A DNA stretch of 18,850 bases, taken from NCBI GenBank assembly GCA_947625995.1, contig CANQQN010000010.1:1-18850 (forward strand), given 5' to 3'. Below are positions 1-6,111 of this stretch, piece by piece (position 1 is the first letter of the stretch; every line of letters begins with the position of its first letter). The position numbers were made by a program, and so were the translations under genes. This DNA is from an uncultured Lachnospiraceae bacterium. GTDB lineage: Bacteria > Bacillota > Clostridia > Lachnospirales > Lachnospiraceae. Below the pieces are notes generated by a model. The model did not search any database. It saw only the letters and a program-made list of their open reading frames with translations, and was not told the DNA's origin.

Positions 1-101
1 GCATTCTGGCCAACTGCTTTTTGATGCTGTGCGTGTTCTCGGTGGCGCTGCCCGCCGCCATCCTGCCCTTTCGTGAGCCGATGCTGCGGCTGTGGGCGGC
101 G
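1..101 (+). pseudogene. MATE-family transporter fragment (broken at both ends here)
   Basis: The frame beginning at base 3 reads ILANCFLMLCVFSV, then ALPAAILPFREPMLRLWAA. The pattern of N-x-F, a hydrophobic helix, then F-R-E-P-M-L-R-L-W is what I know from MATE multidrug/Na+ antiporters around a mid-protein helix. The similarity stops at about base 101. Beyond that this frame gives QAILTICTAW and has no MATE character, while a different frame becomes a peptidase. The left side is cut by the window edge. Only about 33 residues are visible, so the family call rests on a short stretch. A full MATE protein is about 450 residues with 12 membrane helices. Confidence 0.55.
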
Positions 102-517
102 CAAGCAATTCTTACCATATGTACGGCATGGCGGCGGATATCAAGGTCAGCGGCCATACGCCCCGGGAGGTTGCGGCCTATGCGGAGAGCATCGGAGTCA
201 AGGGCATCGGGCTTTATACCAGCTGGGTGCATGTAGATACCCGCAGAAAGAGCTATAGTTATTTTTGGAACAGCGTATCGGAAGAGACCTATGAGGTTGC
301 GTCCTTTGCGGGGGCCAACGGAGCGGGCGGTCAGGCCGGAGATGTGGATGAAGACGGATATTTGACTGCCAACGATAGTCTCTGCGTGCTGAAGCATGTG
401 GTGGGGTTGATTGATCTGGAAGGAAATTCCCGGGACTGTGCGGACATGAACGGAGACGGCCGGATCGACAGCGTTGATTCTCTGATGATTCTGGAAGCCA
501 TCGTGAATGGAAGATAA
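92..517 (+). pseudogene. 5'-truncated M15-type zinc peptidase with C-terminal dockerin
   Basis: The frame from base 92 reads VGGASNSYHMYGMAADIKV, the core of M15 (D-Ala-D-Ala carboxypeptidase-like) peptidases. Counting from base 92, the zinc ligands are His9 and Asp16 of the S-x-H-x-x-G-x-A-x-D motif and a late His47 in SWVHVDTR. Residues 82-141 form a type I dockerin with two calcium-loop repeats, GDVDEDGYLTAND and ADMNGDGRIDSVD, each followed by a helix. A dockerin would anchor the enzyme to a cohesin-bearing scaffold outside the cell. The frame has a stop at 74-76, and no ribosome binding site precedes base 92. The signal peptide and the N-terminal half of the peptidase are missing. The gene is therefore a remnant joined to a MATE fragment, or an assembly chimera. 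The 3' end is intact with a terminator 25 bases downstream. Confidence 0.8.
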
Positions 518-541
518 AAACAGTAATTTCACATGAAAAAC

Positions 542-577
542 AAAGGAAGAGGTTGCTTTTGGCAGTCTCTTCTTTTA
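542..577 (+). terminator. Intrinsic terminator after the dockerin gene
   Basis: Bases 542-556 pair with 562-576 as a nearly continuous stem (AAAGGAAGAG against CTCTTCTTTT, then TGC against GGCA with two or three G-U pairs) around a TTTTG loop. It ends in CTTTTAT, so the U-run is partly inside the stem. Its place 25 bases after the stop codon fits a terminator, but it overlaps the promoter proposed for the next gene. Confidence 0.5.
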
Positions 578-581
578 TAAT
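553..581 (+). promoter_or_regulatory. Candidate promoter for the ParA operon
   Basis: TTGCTT (553-558) and a perfect TATAAT (576-581) are 17 bases apart. The start point would be near 588, about 37 bases before the chosen ParA start. The -35 box matches the consensus only in TTG, and the region also forms the terminator hairpin, so this is moderately supported. Confidence 0.45.
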
Positions 582-624
582 GATGTTGCATATGTTTGAT
601 TTTACGGAAAGTAGTGTGGATCAC

Positions 625-1413
625 ATGAAAAAGACAAAGGTTCTGTGCTTTGCCAACAACAAGGGCGGAAGCGGCAAGACCACCACCTGCTCCAATGTGG
701 GATACGGGCTTGCCGGACTTGGGAAAAAGGTACTCCTGATCGACGGAGATATGCAGTTGAATCTGTCGCTGTCCCTTTTTCCGGAGGAGGAAGTGCTTGC
801 AATGGCCCGGAGCGAAAAAAACCTGTACATGGCAATGAAAAAACAGGAGGAGCTTACAGGCTATATCGTACATACGCCGTATGAAGGGCTGGATCTGGTT
901 CCTTCCTCCACGCTGATGAGCGGTATCGAATATGAACTCTTCACAAAGTGGCAGAGAGAATTCATTCTGAAAAAGGCGCTGAAACCGGTGAAGGAATCAG
1001 GCGTTTATGACTATATTCTCATTGACGCGCCGCCTACGCTGGGCGGGTGGGTCATCAATATCCTCTGCGCCGCGGACGGGGTGATCATACCTGTGGAGGC
1101 CAGCCCATGGGGGCTGTTCGGACTTGCCAACATGTTTGAATTTTTAGATGAAGTGAAGGAGATGACGCCCCAGCTGCAGCTTTTGGGCGTTGCCATCACC
1201 AAGGTAGACACAAGAAAAAATTATTTCAAACAGACGGTTCAGACGCTGCGTGAGATGAGCGAGGTGCCTGTGTTTGACACCTATATCCGGGTGGACAGCG
1301 CCATCGAATGGGCGCAGGATGACAGCAGGCCGGTGATCGCTTACAAAAAGAGCAGCCGGAGCGCCAAGGAGTACATGAGTCTGACAAGGGAGGTAGATGC
1401 ATTATGGCAGTAG
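625..1413 (+). CDS. ParA/Soj-family ATPase
   Basis: A 262-residue cytosolic P-loop ATPase of the ParA/MinD group. The deviant Walker A motif KGGSGKTT is at residues 13-20 with its signature lysine. Asp40 lies in LLIDGD, and the Walker B-like segment ILIDAPPTLG is at 131-140. The length is normal for a chromosomal ParA. The family binds DNA non-specifically as an ATP dimer and moves cargo or positions complexes over the nucleoid. I chose the ATG at 625 because the family consensus starts a few residues before the P-loop. Earlier in-frame starts (ATG 580, 583, 592; TTG 553) add a non-conserved extension, and the binding site before 625 is weak (GTGGA). No ParB follows. The next gene overlaps by 10 bases and encodes a basic, probably DNA-binding protein, so the pair is likely one unit. 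A partner other than ParB is inferred. Confidence 0.85.
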   Translation: MKKTKVLCFANNKGGSGKTTTCSNVGYGLAGLGKKVLLIDGDMQLNLSLSLFPEEEVLAMARSEKNLYMAMKKQEELTGYIVHTPYEGLDLVPSSTLMSGIEYELFTKWQREFILKKALKPVKESGVYDYILIDAPPTLGGWVINILCAADGVIIPVEASPWGLFGLANMFEFLDEVKEMTPQLQLLGVAITKVDTRKNYFKQTVQTLREMSEVPVFDTYIRVDSAIEWAQDDSRPVIAYKKSSRSAKEYMSLTREVDALWQ

Positions 1414-1871
1414 GAAAAGGAAGTATTCAGCGGGCAACCCGTGCGTTGAAGGAGGAAACCGAGGACAAAATGAAGTTCGCGGAGGAGAAGACGGCGGAAG
1501 AAAAGAGCGACGCCGGAAAAACAGAGACTGCCGCCGCAGTGGTGGAGGCAGAGAAGCCTGCTTCGCAGGAGGAAGAAAAGAAAGCGCCTGCAAAGAGAAC
1601 GGCGGCAAAGAAGACGACGGCGAAAAAGCCCGTGGCAAAAAAGACGACGGCGAAAAAGTCCGGGACAAAGAAACCGGCGGCAGCCAAAAAAGCAGCGGAG
1701 CCTTTGAAAGCGGAGAAGGAAACCGCCGCGCCTGCCAAAAAGCGGGGCAGGAAACCGGGCTCCAAGAACGCGCCGAAGCAGGCAGCCGTTCCTGCGGCAG
1801 GGCCGTCCGCCGAGAAGGCTTACACACAGGTCTCCCATATTTACAGCGAGCTTCCGGTACATCTTCTCTGA
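1404..1871 (+). CDS. Lysine/alanine-rich basic protein with AT-hook-like motif, partner of ParA
   Basis: A 155-residue protein starting at ATG 1404, inside the last codons of the ParA gene, with GGGAGGT at 1388-1394. It has three parts. Residues 1-45 are N-terminal (MAVGKGSIQRATRA, then an acidic helix). Residues 55-125 are a low-complexity K/A/T tract (KKTTAKKPVAKKTTAKK) ending in the AT-hook-like KKRGRKPGSK at 112-121. The C-terminal tail is QVSHIYSELPVHLL. The middle resembles histone H1 tails and bacterial H1-like proteins, which bind DNA by charge. The two ends are not low complexity and look like conserved docking peptides. There is no signal peptide or membrane helix. Binding to DNA, and one end touching ParA, are inferences from sequence character and gene overlap. 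I do not recognise a named family. Confidence 0.75.
   Translation: MAVGKGSIQRATRALKEETEDKMKFAEEKTAEEKSDAGKTETAAAVVEAEKPASQEEEKKAPAKRTAAKKTTAKKPVAKKTTAKKSGTKKPAAAKKAAEPLKAEKETAAPAKKRGRKPGSKNAPKQAAVPAAGPSAEKAYTQVSHIYSELPVHLL
1611..1658 (+). repeat. 18-base direct repeat inside the lysine-rich gene
   Basis: AAGACGACGGCGAAAAAG occurs exactly at 1611-1628 and 1641-1658, a period of 30 bases or 10 codons, and encodes the repeated KKTTAKK unit. Such a tract can change length by slippage. Confidence 0.85.
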
Positions 1872-1903
1872 CAGGCGCGCTGTTTGGAATGCCGGAGGAC
1901 ATA

Positions 1904-1919
1904 TTGTAATTTTTTACAA
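1904..1919. promoter_or_regulatory. Inverted repeat TTGTAA-N4-TTACAA upstream of amt
   Basis: A perfect 6-base inverted repeat with a TTTT spacer lies about 58 bases before the amt -35 box. It has the shape of a dimeric repressor or activator site. It does not fit the spacing of GlnR/TnrA sites (TGTNA-N7-TNACA) or the 18-base Rex site. Function is unproven and chance is possible in this AT-rich stretch. Confidence 0.3.
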
Positions 1920-1976
1920 AAAAATCCCGCGAAAAATACCGGCGGCATGCAAAAGCAACAAAACGAATTTTGGCTA

Positions 1977-2004
1977 TTGACATTCCATAAAATAGGTCTA
2001 TAAT
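1977..2004 (+). promoter_or_regulatory. Strong sigma-A-type promoter of amt
   Basis: Perfect TTGACA (1977-1982) and perfect TATAAT (1999-2004) are separated by 16 bases. The predicted start is near 2011, giving a leader of about 75 bases before the Amt start codon. Confidence 0.85.
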
Positions 2005-2025
2005 GAACGTATACCAAGAGACGAA

Positions 2026-2060
2026 GACGTCATGGGCAGTTGCCCGTGGCGTCTTTTTTT
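2026..2060 (+). terminator. Terminator-like attenuator in the amt leader
   Basis: Bases 2026-2037 (GACGTCATGGGC) pair with 2042-2053 (GCCCGTGGCGTC) over 12 base pairs with an AGTT loop, followed directly by seven T. This is a textbook intrinsic terminator placed between the promoter and the amt ribosome binding site (GGAGGAG, 2074-2080). Unregulated, it would stop transcription after about 50 bases. It therefore implies attenuation or antitermination of amt. Flanking GAGAC (2018-2022) and GTCTC (2061-2065) can extend the pairing. Confidence 0.8.
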
Positions 2061-2085
2061 GTCTCAAAAGAATGGAGGAGATGTT

Positions 2086-3852
2086 ATGGAATTTTCTGCA
2101 GTAAATACGATATGGGTGCTCCTTGGCGCCGCAATGGTATTTTTTATGCAGGCAGGCTTTGCGATGGTAGAGACAGGCTTTACCAGAGCAAAGAACGCAG
2201 GTAACATTATCATGAAAAATCTGATGGACTTTTGTATCGGCACGCCGGTTTTCTGGCTCGTAGGATTCGGGCTCATGTTCGGCGGCGACAATCCGATCAT
2301 CGGTTCCATCGGAGGCATTGCTTCTGAAGCAAATTACGGAAACGGCATGCTGCCGGATGGAGTTCCGTTCTTTGCGTTTCTGATCTTCCAGACAGTATTC
2401 TGCGCTACGGCGGCTACCATCGTTTCCGGCGCTATGGCGGAGCGTACCAAATTTTCCGCTTACTGTCTTTACAGCCTGATCATCAGTCTGGTGATCTATC
2501 CGATCTCCGGTCACTGGATCTGGGGCGGCGGCTGGCTTTCCCAGCTTGGCTTCCATGATTTCGCAGGTTCTACCGCAGTGCATATGGTAGGCGGCGTTGC
2601 GGCTTTCATCGGCGCGTGGATCCTTGGCCCCCGTATCGGGAAGTATTCCAAGAGCGGCAAGCCGAAGGCCATTCCCGGCCACAGCTTAACGCTGGGCGCG
2701 TTGGGCGTGTTTATCCTCTGGTTCTGCTGGTTCGGGTTCAACGGCTGCTCCACCGTGTCTATGGAGGGCGAAGCCATTGTATCCGCAGGTAAGATCTTCG
2801 TGACCACCAACCTTGCGGCGGCAGTTGCCACCTGCGCGGTGATGATCATCACATGGATCCGCTACAAAAAGCCGGATGTTTCCATGACGCTGAACGGCAC
2901 ACTGGCAGGTCTGGTGGCGATCACCGCAGGCTGCGACACGGTTTCCCCCTTATCGGCGGCTATCATCGGTATTGTGGCAGGCTTTGTAGTAGTATTCGGT
3001 ATTGAGTTTATTGATAAAGTTGTGAAGGTGGACGATCCCGTAGGCGCCGTAGGCGTCCATGGCATGTGCGGCGCTGTAGGAACCCTGCTCACCGGTCTTC
3101 TTTCCGACGGCGCGGGAACAGGCTGGAAGGGCCTGCTGCTTGGCGGCGGTTTTAAAGGCTTCGGCATCCAGCTGCTTGGCGTTGTCTGTGTCATCGCGTG
3201 GGTAACGGTGACCATGATCGTTGTATTTCAGATCATCAAGCACACCGTTGGCCTCCGTGTTTCCAAGGAGGAGGAGACACAGGGTCTGGACAGCACGGAG
3301 CATGGGCTTTCCAGCGCGTATTCCGATTTCATGCAGGTGGTGCCTACCGTAAACGGATTGTATACGGCTGTGCCAAGCGCACCTTCCGCTACCCCGGCTG
3401 CATCGGCAGTACCTGTTGACGCGGCGGTTCCCGTACAGGTAGTGGGCAGCGCAGACATCGGAGCAAAACCCGAAAGCGGCAAGATGACCAAGGTGACCAT
3501 TATCTGCAAGCAGACCAGATTTGAGGAACTGAAGGAGGCTCTGAGCAATATCGGCGTTACCGGACTGACTGTGACGCAGGTACTTGGATGCGGCCAGCAG
3601 AAGGGCAATGCAAAGCTTTACCGTGGTGTTGCCATCGATATGGTGCTCCTGCCTAAGATCCAGATCGACGTGGTGGTCAGCAAGGTTCCCGTGCGCGCGG
3701 TGATCGACGCGGCAAAGACAGCGCTGTATACAGGCCAGATCGGCGACGGCAAGATCTTTGTGTCCGACATCGAGAATGTGGTCAAGGTGCGTACCGGTGA
3801 AGAAGGCGTGGAAGCGCTCCAGCTGAAAGGCGAAGATGACGACCACTTCTAA
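2086..3852 (+). CDS. amt: Ammonium transporter Amt fused to a PII (GlnB) domain
   Basis: A 588-residue protein. Residues 1-395 are an Amt/Rh ammonium channel with about eleven membrane helices. They include the twin histidines at His166 (STAVHMVGG) and His325 (VGVHGMCGAVG), and the family signatures ETGFTRAKN and WFGFNG. Residues 396-466 are an Ala/Pro/Val-rich linker. Residues 467-580 are a complete PII domain. PII Gln39 is kept in GQQKG, Tyr46 aligns with Tyr512, and the ATP-binding GDGKIFV and RTGEE motifs are present. The position of Tyr51, the uridylylation site of enteric GlnB, is Ile517 here. The domain is thus probably not regulated by uridylylation there but by ATP/ADP and 2-oxoglutarate. 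The family imports ammonium and free PII blocks the pore, so a tethered PII would be a built-in gate. I chose ATG 2086 for its GGAGGAG. The ATG-like codon at 2032 lies inside the terminator hairpin and is rejected. Confidence 0.95.
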   Translation: MEFSAVNTIWVLLGAAMVFFMQAGFAMVETGFTRAKNAGNIIMKNLMDFCIGTPVFWLVGFGLMFGGDNPIIGSIGGIASEANYGNGMLPDGVPFFAFLIFQTVFCATAATIVSGAMAERTKFSAYCLYSLIISLVIYPISGHWIWGGGWLSQLGFHDFAGSTAVHMVGGVAAFIGAWILGPRIGKYSKSGKPKAIPGHSLTLGALGVFILWFCWFGFNGCSTVSMEGEAIVSAGKIFVTTNLAAAVATCAVMIITWIRYKKPDVSMTLNGTLAGLVAITAGCDTVSPLSAAIIGIVAGFVVVFGIEFIDKVVKVDDPVGAVGVHGMCGAVGTLLTGLLSDGAGTGWKGLLLGGGFKGFGIQLLGVVCVIAWVTVTMIVVFQIIKHTVGLRVSKEEETQGLDSTEHGLSSAYSDFMQVVPTVNGLYTAVPSAPSATPAASAVPVDAAVPVQVVGSADIGAKPESGKMTKVTIICKQTRFEELKEALSNIGVTGLTVTQVLGCGQQKGNAKLYRGVAIDMVLLPKIQIDVVVSKVPVRAVIDAAKTALYTGQIGDGKIFVSDIENVVKVRTGEEGVEALQLKGEDDDHF

Positions 3853-3873
3853 ATAGAAAACCTTCGGTTTCCC

Positions 3874-3923
3874 GATGGTGTGAAAAATCCTATTTAACGG
3901 TTTTTCCCAAGGGAAAAACATCG
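3874..3923 (+). repeat. Inverted-repeat cluster in the amt 3' region
   Basis: A perfect 9-base inverted repeat, GTTTTTCCC (3900-3908) and GGGAAAAAC (3911-3919), is separated by AA and enclosed by CGATG (3874-3878) and CATCG (3919-3923). It has no U-run after it. It may be an RNA-stabilising hairpin or part of the amt terminator region. Confidence 0.4.
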
Positions 3924-3956
3924 CTATCCCTTTTATTTACATACATTTTACCCCAG

Positions 3957-3991
3957 AGAGCTCTTGCGGGTCATCCCGCAGGGGCTCTTTT
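3957..3991 (+). terminator. Intrinsic terminator downstream of amt
   Basis: Bases 3957-3970 pair with 3975-3988 (AGAGCTCTTGCGGG with CCCGCAGGGGCTCT, including three G-U pairs) around a TCAT loop, followed by TTTT to 3991. It separates amt from the acyltransferase promoter. Confidence 0.75.
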
Positions 3992-4014
3992 GGGACTGCG
4001 GGGCCGGAATTTTC

Positions 4015-4043
4015 TTGCGCAAATCCTTTGTCCATGCTATGAT
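4015..4043 (+). promoter_or_regulatory. Promoter of the acyltransferase gene
   Basis: TTGCGC (4015-4020) and TATGAT (4038-4043) are 17 bases apart, just after a terminator. The predicted start is near 4050, about 24 bases before the TTG start codon. Confidence 0.55.
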
Positions 4044-4073
4044 AACTATATTCCGGCGGATGGAGGAAAGGGT

Positions 4074-5135
4074 TTGGACGGGAAAAAAACAGAACGTATT
4101 TACTATATAGAAGTACTGCGCGCCATGGCAGCCTTTGCGGTGGTGGCGCTCCATGTGGCCACCAACAACTGGTACGGCTTTATCGGCTCCACGGACTGGA
4201 TCGTATTTACGGTCTACGGAGGATTGATGAAGTTCTGTGTTCCGGTGTTTTTTATGATCTCCGGAGCGCTGTTTCTGGAAAAAAGCAGACATGTGAGCGG
4301 CAAACGGCTATTCTGCCATAATATCCTGCGGCTTGTGATATTCCTTGTCCTGTGGAGTTTTGTTTATCAGATGTATCATCTGGCAGTGCGTGGCGAAGGG
4401 GGAGACCTGTCTGCGCCGGCTATGGTCCTGCAGGCGGTAAAAAACATCATAAAAGGAGACACGCAGGTACATTTCTGGTTTCTTTACACCATGATCGCCC
4501 TTTATCTGGCCCTTCCGCCGGTAAAGGTATTTACCGACCATGCCGAAAAGAAGCATCTGGAATATTTTCTGATCCTGTGGTTTGTTCTGCGGTGCGTGGC
4601 GCCTGCCCTTTCCGGGATCCCTGTGCTCCAGTATGCGTATGTCAACGCGGCGAAGCTGGGCGTTACCATGACCGGTGGCTATCTGGGCTATTTTATCCTT
4701 GGACATTATCTGCACAGCTATCCTCCGGAGGGAATAAAAAGAAAGGCGGTCTATGCCCTTGGCGTGGTGGGCGTGCTTACGTCCATCGTCATCACCTGCG
4801 TTGTCTGCGTCAGGGAAAATGCCTGCATAGAAAACTGGTTCGGGTATTTCTTCCCGGGCATCGCTTTCTGGAGCGCGGCGGTGTTTCTGTTCGTGCAGTC
4901 CGCGGCTGCAAGACCGGGGAGGCTGTCCGGCTTTGTGAAGGCGGCGTCCGGCTGTTCCCTTGGCATTTACGGCGTACACATGCTGGTCCTCTTTTTGCTC
5001 TGGGATAGAGGGATCTCCACATTTTCCTTTCCGGGGCTGCTTTCGGTCCCGGTCCTGTCGGCGGCGATCTTCTTCTGTTCCATGGGGATAACGTTCCTTT
5101 TATCGAAAATACCGGTGGTGGGAAAAATCTTTTAA
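4074..5135 (+). CDS. Membrane-bound acyltransferase (acyltransferase-3 / OafA-WecH type)
   Basis: A 353-residue polytopic membrane protein with about ten hydrophobic helices. The family hallmark R-x10-H is in the first helix, Arg16 and His27 in EVLRAMAAFAVVALH. A conserved-looking FCVPVFFMISGALFL helix follows. These enzymes move acetyl or other acyl groups from the cytoplasm onto surface sugars or peptidoglycan. The acyl group and acceptor cannot be read from the sequence. I chose the TTG at 4074 because GGAGG (4062-4066) lies 7 bases before it and the family motif follows about 10 residues later. No in-frame ATG exists near this point. The gene stands alone between a terminator and a tRNA gene. 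Confidence 0.85.
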   Translation: MDGKKTERIYYIEVLRAMAAFAVVALHVATNNWYGFIGSTDWIVFTVYGGLMKFCVPVFFMISGALFLEKSRHVSGKRLFCHNILRLVIFLVLWSFVYQMYHLAVRGEGGDLSAPAMVLQAVKNIIKGDTQVHFWFLYTMIALYLALPPVKVFTDHAEKKHLEYFLILWFVLRCVAPALSGIPVLQYAYVNAAKLGVTMTGGYLGYFILGHYLHSYPPEGIKRKAVYALGVVGVLTSIVITCVVCVRENACIENWFGYFFPGIAFWSAAVFLFVQSAAARPGRLSGFVKAASGCSLGIYGVHMLVLFLLWDRGISTFSFPGLLSVPVLSAAIFFCSMGITFLLSKIPVVGKIF

Positions 5136-5162
5136 AAAAAGAAAAAAATTCCTGAAAAGGGC

Positions 5163-5191
5163 TTGCACTTTCAAAAAAGATATTATATAAT
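5163..5191 (+). promoter_or_regulatory. Promoter of tRNA-Gln
   Basis: TTGCAC (5163-5168) and TATAAT (5186-5191) are separated by 17 bases. The predicted start is near 5198, about 11 bases before the mature tRNA. Confidence 0.75.
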
Positions 5192-5208
5192 ACAACCTGT
5201 TCCACTAA

Positions 5209-5280
5209 TGGCCCATCGCCAAATGGTAAGGCAACGGACTCTGACTCCGTCATTTCAAGGTTCGAATCCTTGTGGGCCAG
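5209..5280 (+). tRNA. tRNA-Gln (anticodon CTG)
   Basis: A 72-base cloverleaf. The acceptor stem is TGGCCCA (5209-5215) with TGGGCCA (5273-5279) and discriminator G. The D arm contains AAATGGTAAGGC. The anticodon arm is ACGGA-CTCTGAC-TCCGT with CTG at positions 34-36. The T arm is CAAGG-TTCGAAT-CCTTG. It reads CAG codons. The U1-A72-type weak first pair is typical of tRNA-Gln. CCA is not encoded, so it must be added after transcription. Confidence 0.95.
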
Positions 5281-5285
5281 CTTTT

Positions 5286-5316
5286 AAGCTACCAACGCAT
5301 TTTTGGTAGCTTTTTT
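5286..5316 (+). terminator. Intrinsic terminator of tRNA-Gln
   Basis: AAGCTACCAA (5286-5295) pairs perfectly with TTGGTAGCTT (5303-5312) around a 7-base loop, and six T end the run (5311-5316). Confidence 0.9.
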
Positions 5317-5354
5317 CTTCATATCAGGGTATTTTACATATTGGAGGCGAATAC

Positions 5355-6071
5355 ATGTATCATTGGCATACGAAAGTGCGCTACAGCGAGGTGGATGAAA
5401 ATGCCTGCCTGACGGTCGGCAGCCTGATCAACTACCTTCAGGACAGTTGTTCTTTTCAGGCGGAGGAAAAGCACATCGGAATTGATTTTCTGACCCGGCA
5501 CAACTGCGCGTGGGTGATTTCCGGCTGGTATATCGAGATCGTCAGGATGCCGGTATTTATGGAAAAGATCGACGTACAGACATGGCCCTACAGGTTTGAG
5601 GGGTTCTACGGTTACAGGAATTTTCTGATCAGCGATGAAGAAGGAAATTGTCTTGCGAGAGCCAACAGCCTCTGGGTGCTGGTGAATACGGATACCGGAA
5701 GGCCGGTGCGGATCTTTGAAGAACTGGCCGGGGGTTATGGGCTGGACGACCCTCTGCCCATGGAGGACGCCCCCAGAAAGATGAAGCTGGCAGAGGACGC
5801 GGACGCCCGTCAGGCGGAGCCCATGGTGATCCAGCGGAGTCATCTGGATACCAATCACCATGTAAACAACGGGCAGTATGTGCAGATGGCCATGGAATTT
5901 ATGAGAGAAAAGAAAAAGATCTCCAAGATCCGGGTACAGTACAAAAAACCTGCGGTGCTGGGGGATACGGTATATCCCCGGGTGGCTTTGGACGCGGACT
6001 GCCTGCAGGTGGAGCTTGACAGCAAAGACGGCGCGCCTTACGCGGTGGTGGAACTGTCTTTCGGCGCGTAA
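5355..6071 (+). CDS. Acyl-ACP thioesterase
   Basis: A 238-residue cytosolic double-hotdog enzyme of the plant FatA/FatB-like bacterial group. It hydrolyses acyl-ACP to release free fatty acids. The N-terminal hotdog covers roughly residues 1-125 and the C-terminal one 150-238. The catalytic-type motif HLDTNHHVNNGQYV at 163-176 holds the Asp165, Asn167 and His169 expected from the plant enzymes (DxNxHVNN). A second typical segment, RANSLWVLVNTDTGRPVRI, is at 102-120. Start ATG 5355 has GGAGG at 5342-5346. It is the first gene of a run of four with short gaps (thioesterase, S1 protein, RidA, MreB). I see no clear promoter between the tRNA terminator and this gene. Chain-length preference cannot be judged. 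Confidence 0.92.
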   Translation: MYHWHTKVRYSEVDENACLTVGSLINYLQDSCSFQAEEKHIGIDFLTRHNCAWVISGWYIEIVRMPVFMEKIDVQTWPYRFEGFYGYRNFLISDEEGNCLARANSLWVLVNTDTGRPVRIFEELAGGYGLDDPLPMEDAPRKMKLAEDADARQAEPMVIQRSHLDTNHHVNNGQYVQMAMEFMREKKKISKIRVQYKKPAVLGDTVYPRVALDADCLQVELDSKDGAPYAVVELSFGA

Positions 6072-6111
6072 GCCCGGCGGCTGTATTTACGGACGGACGA
6101 AAGGAACAAGG

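Noticed and set aside
1904..1919. Inverted repeat considered as a GlnR or Rex site
   Set aside because: The spacer is 4 bases with 6-base arms. GlnR/TnrA needs N7 between 5-base half-sites, and Rex sites are 18 bases with a TTGTTAA/TTAACAA-type pattern.
1402..2682. Long open frame on the - strand (about 426 residues) crossing the lysine-rich gene and amt
   Set aside because: Low-complexity and Arg/Ser/Pro-rich sequence with no motif. It lies opposite well-supported genes, a promoter and a terminator.
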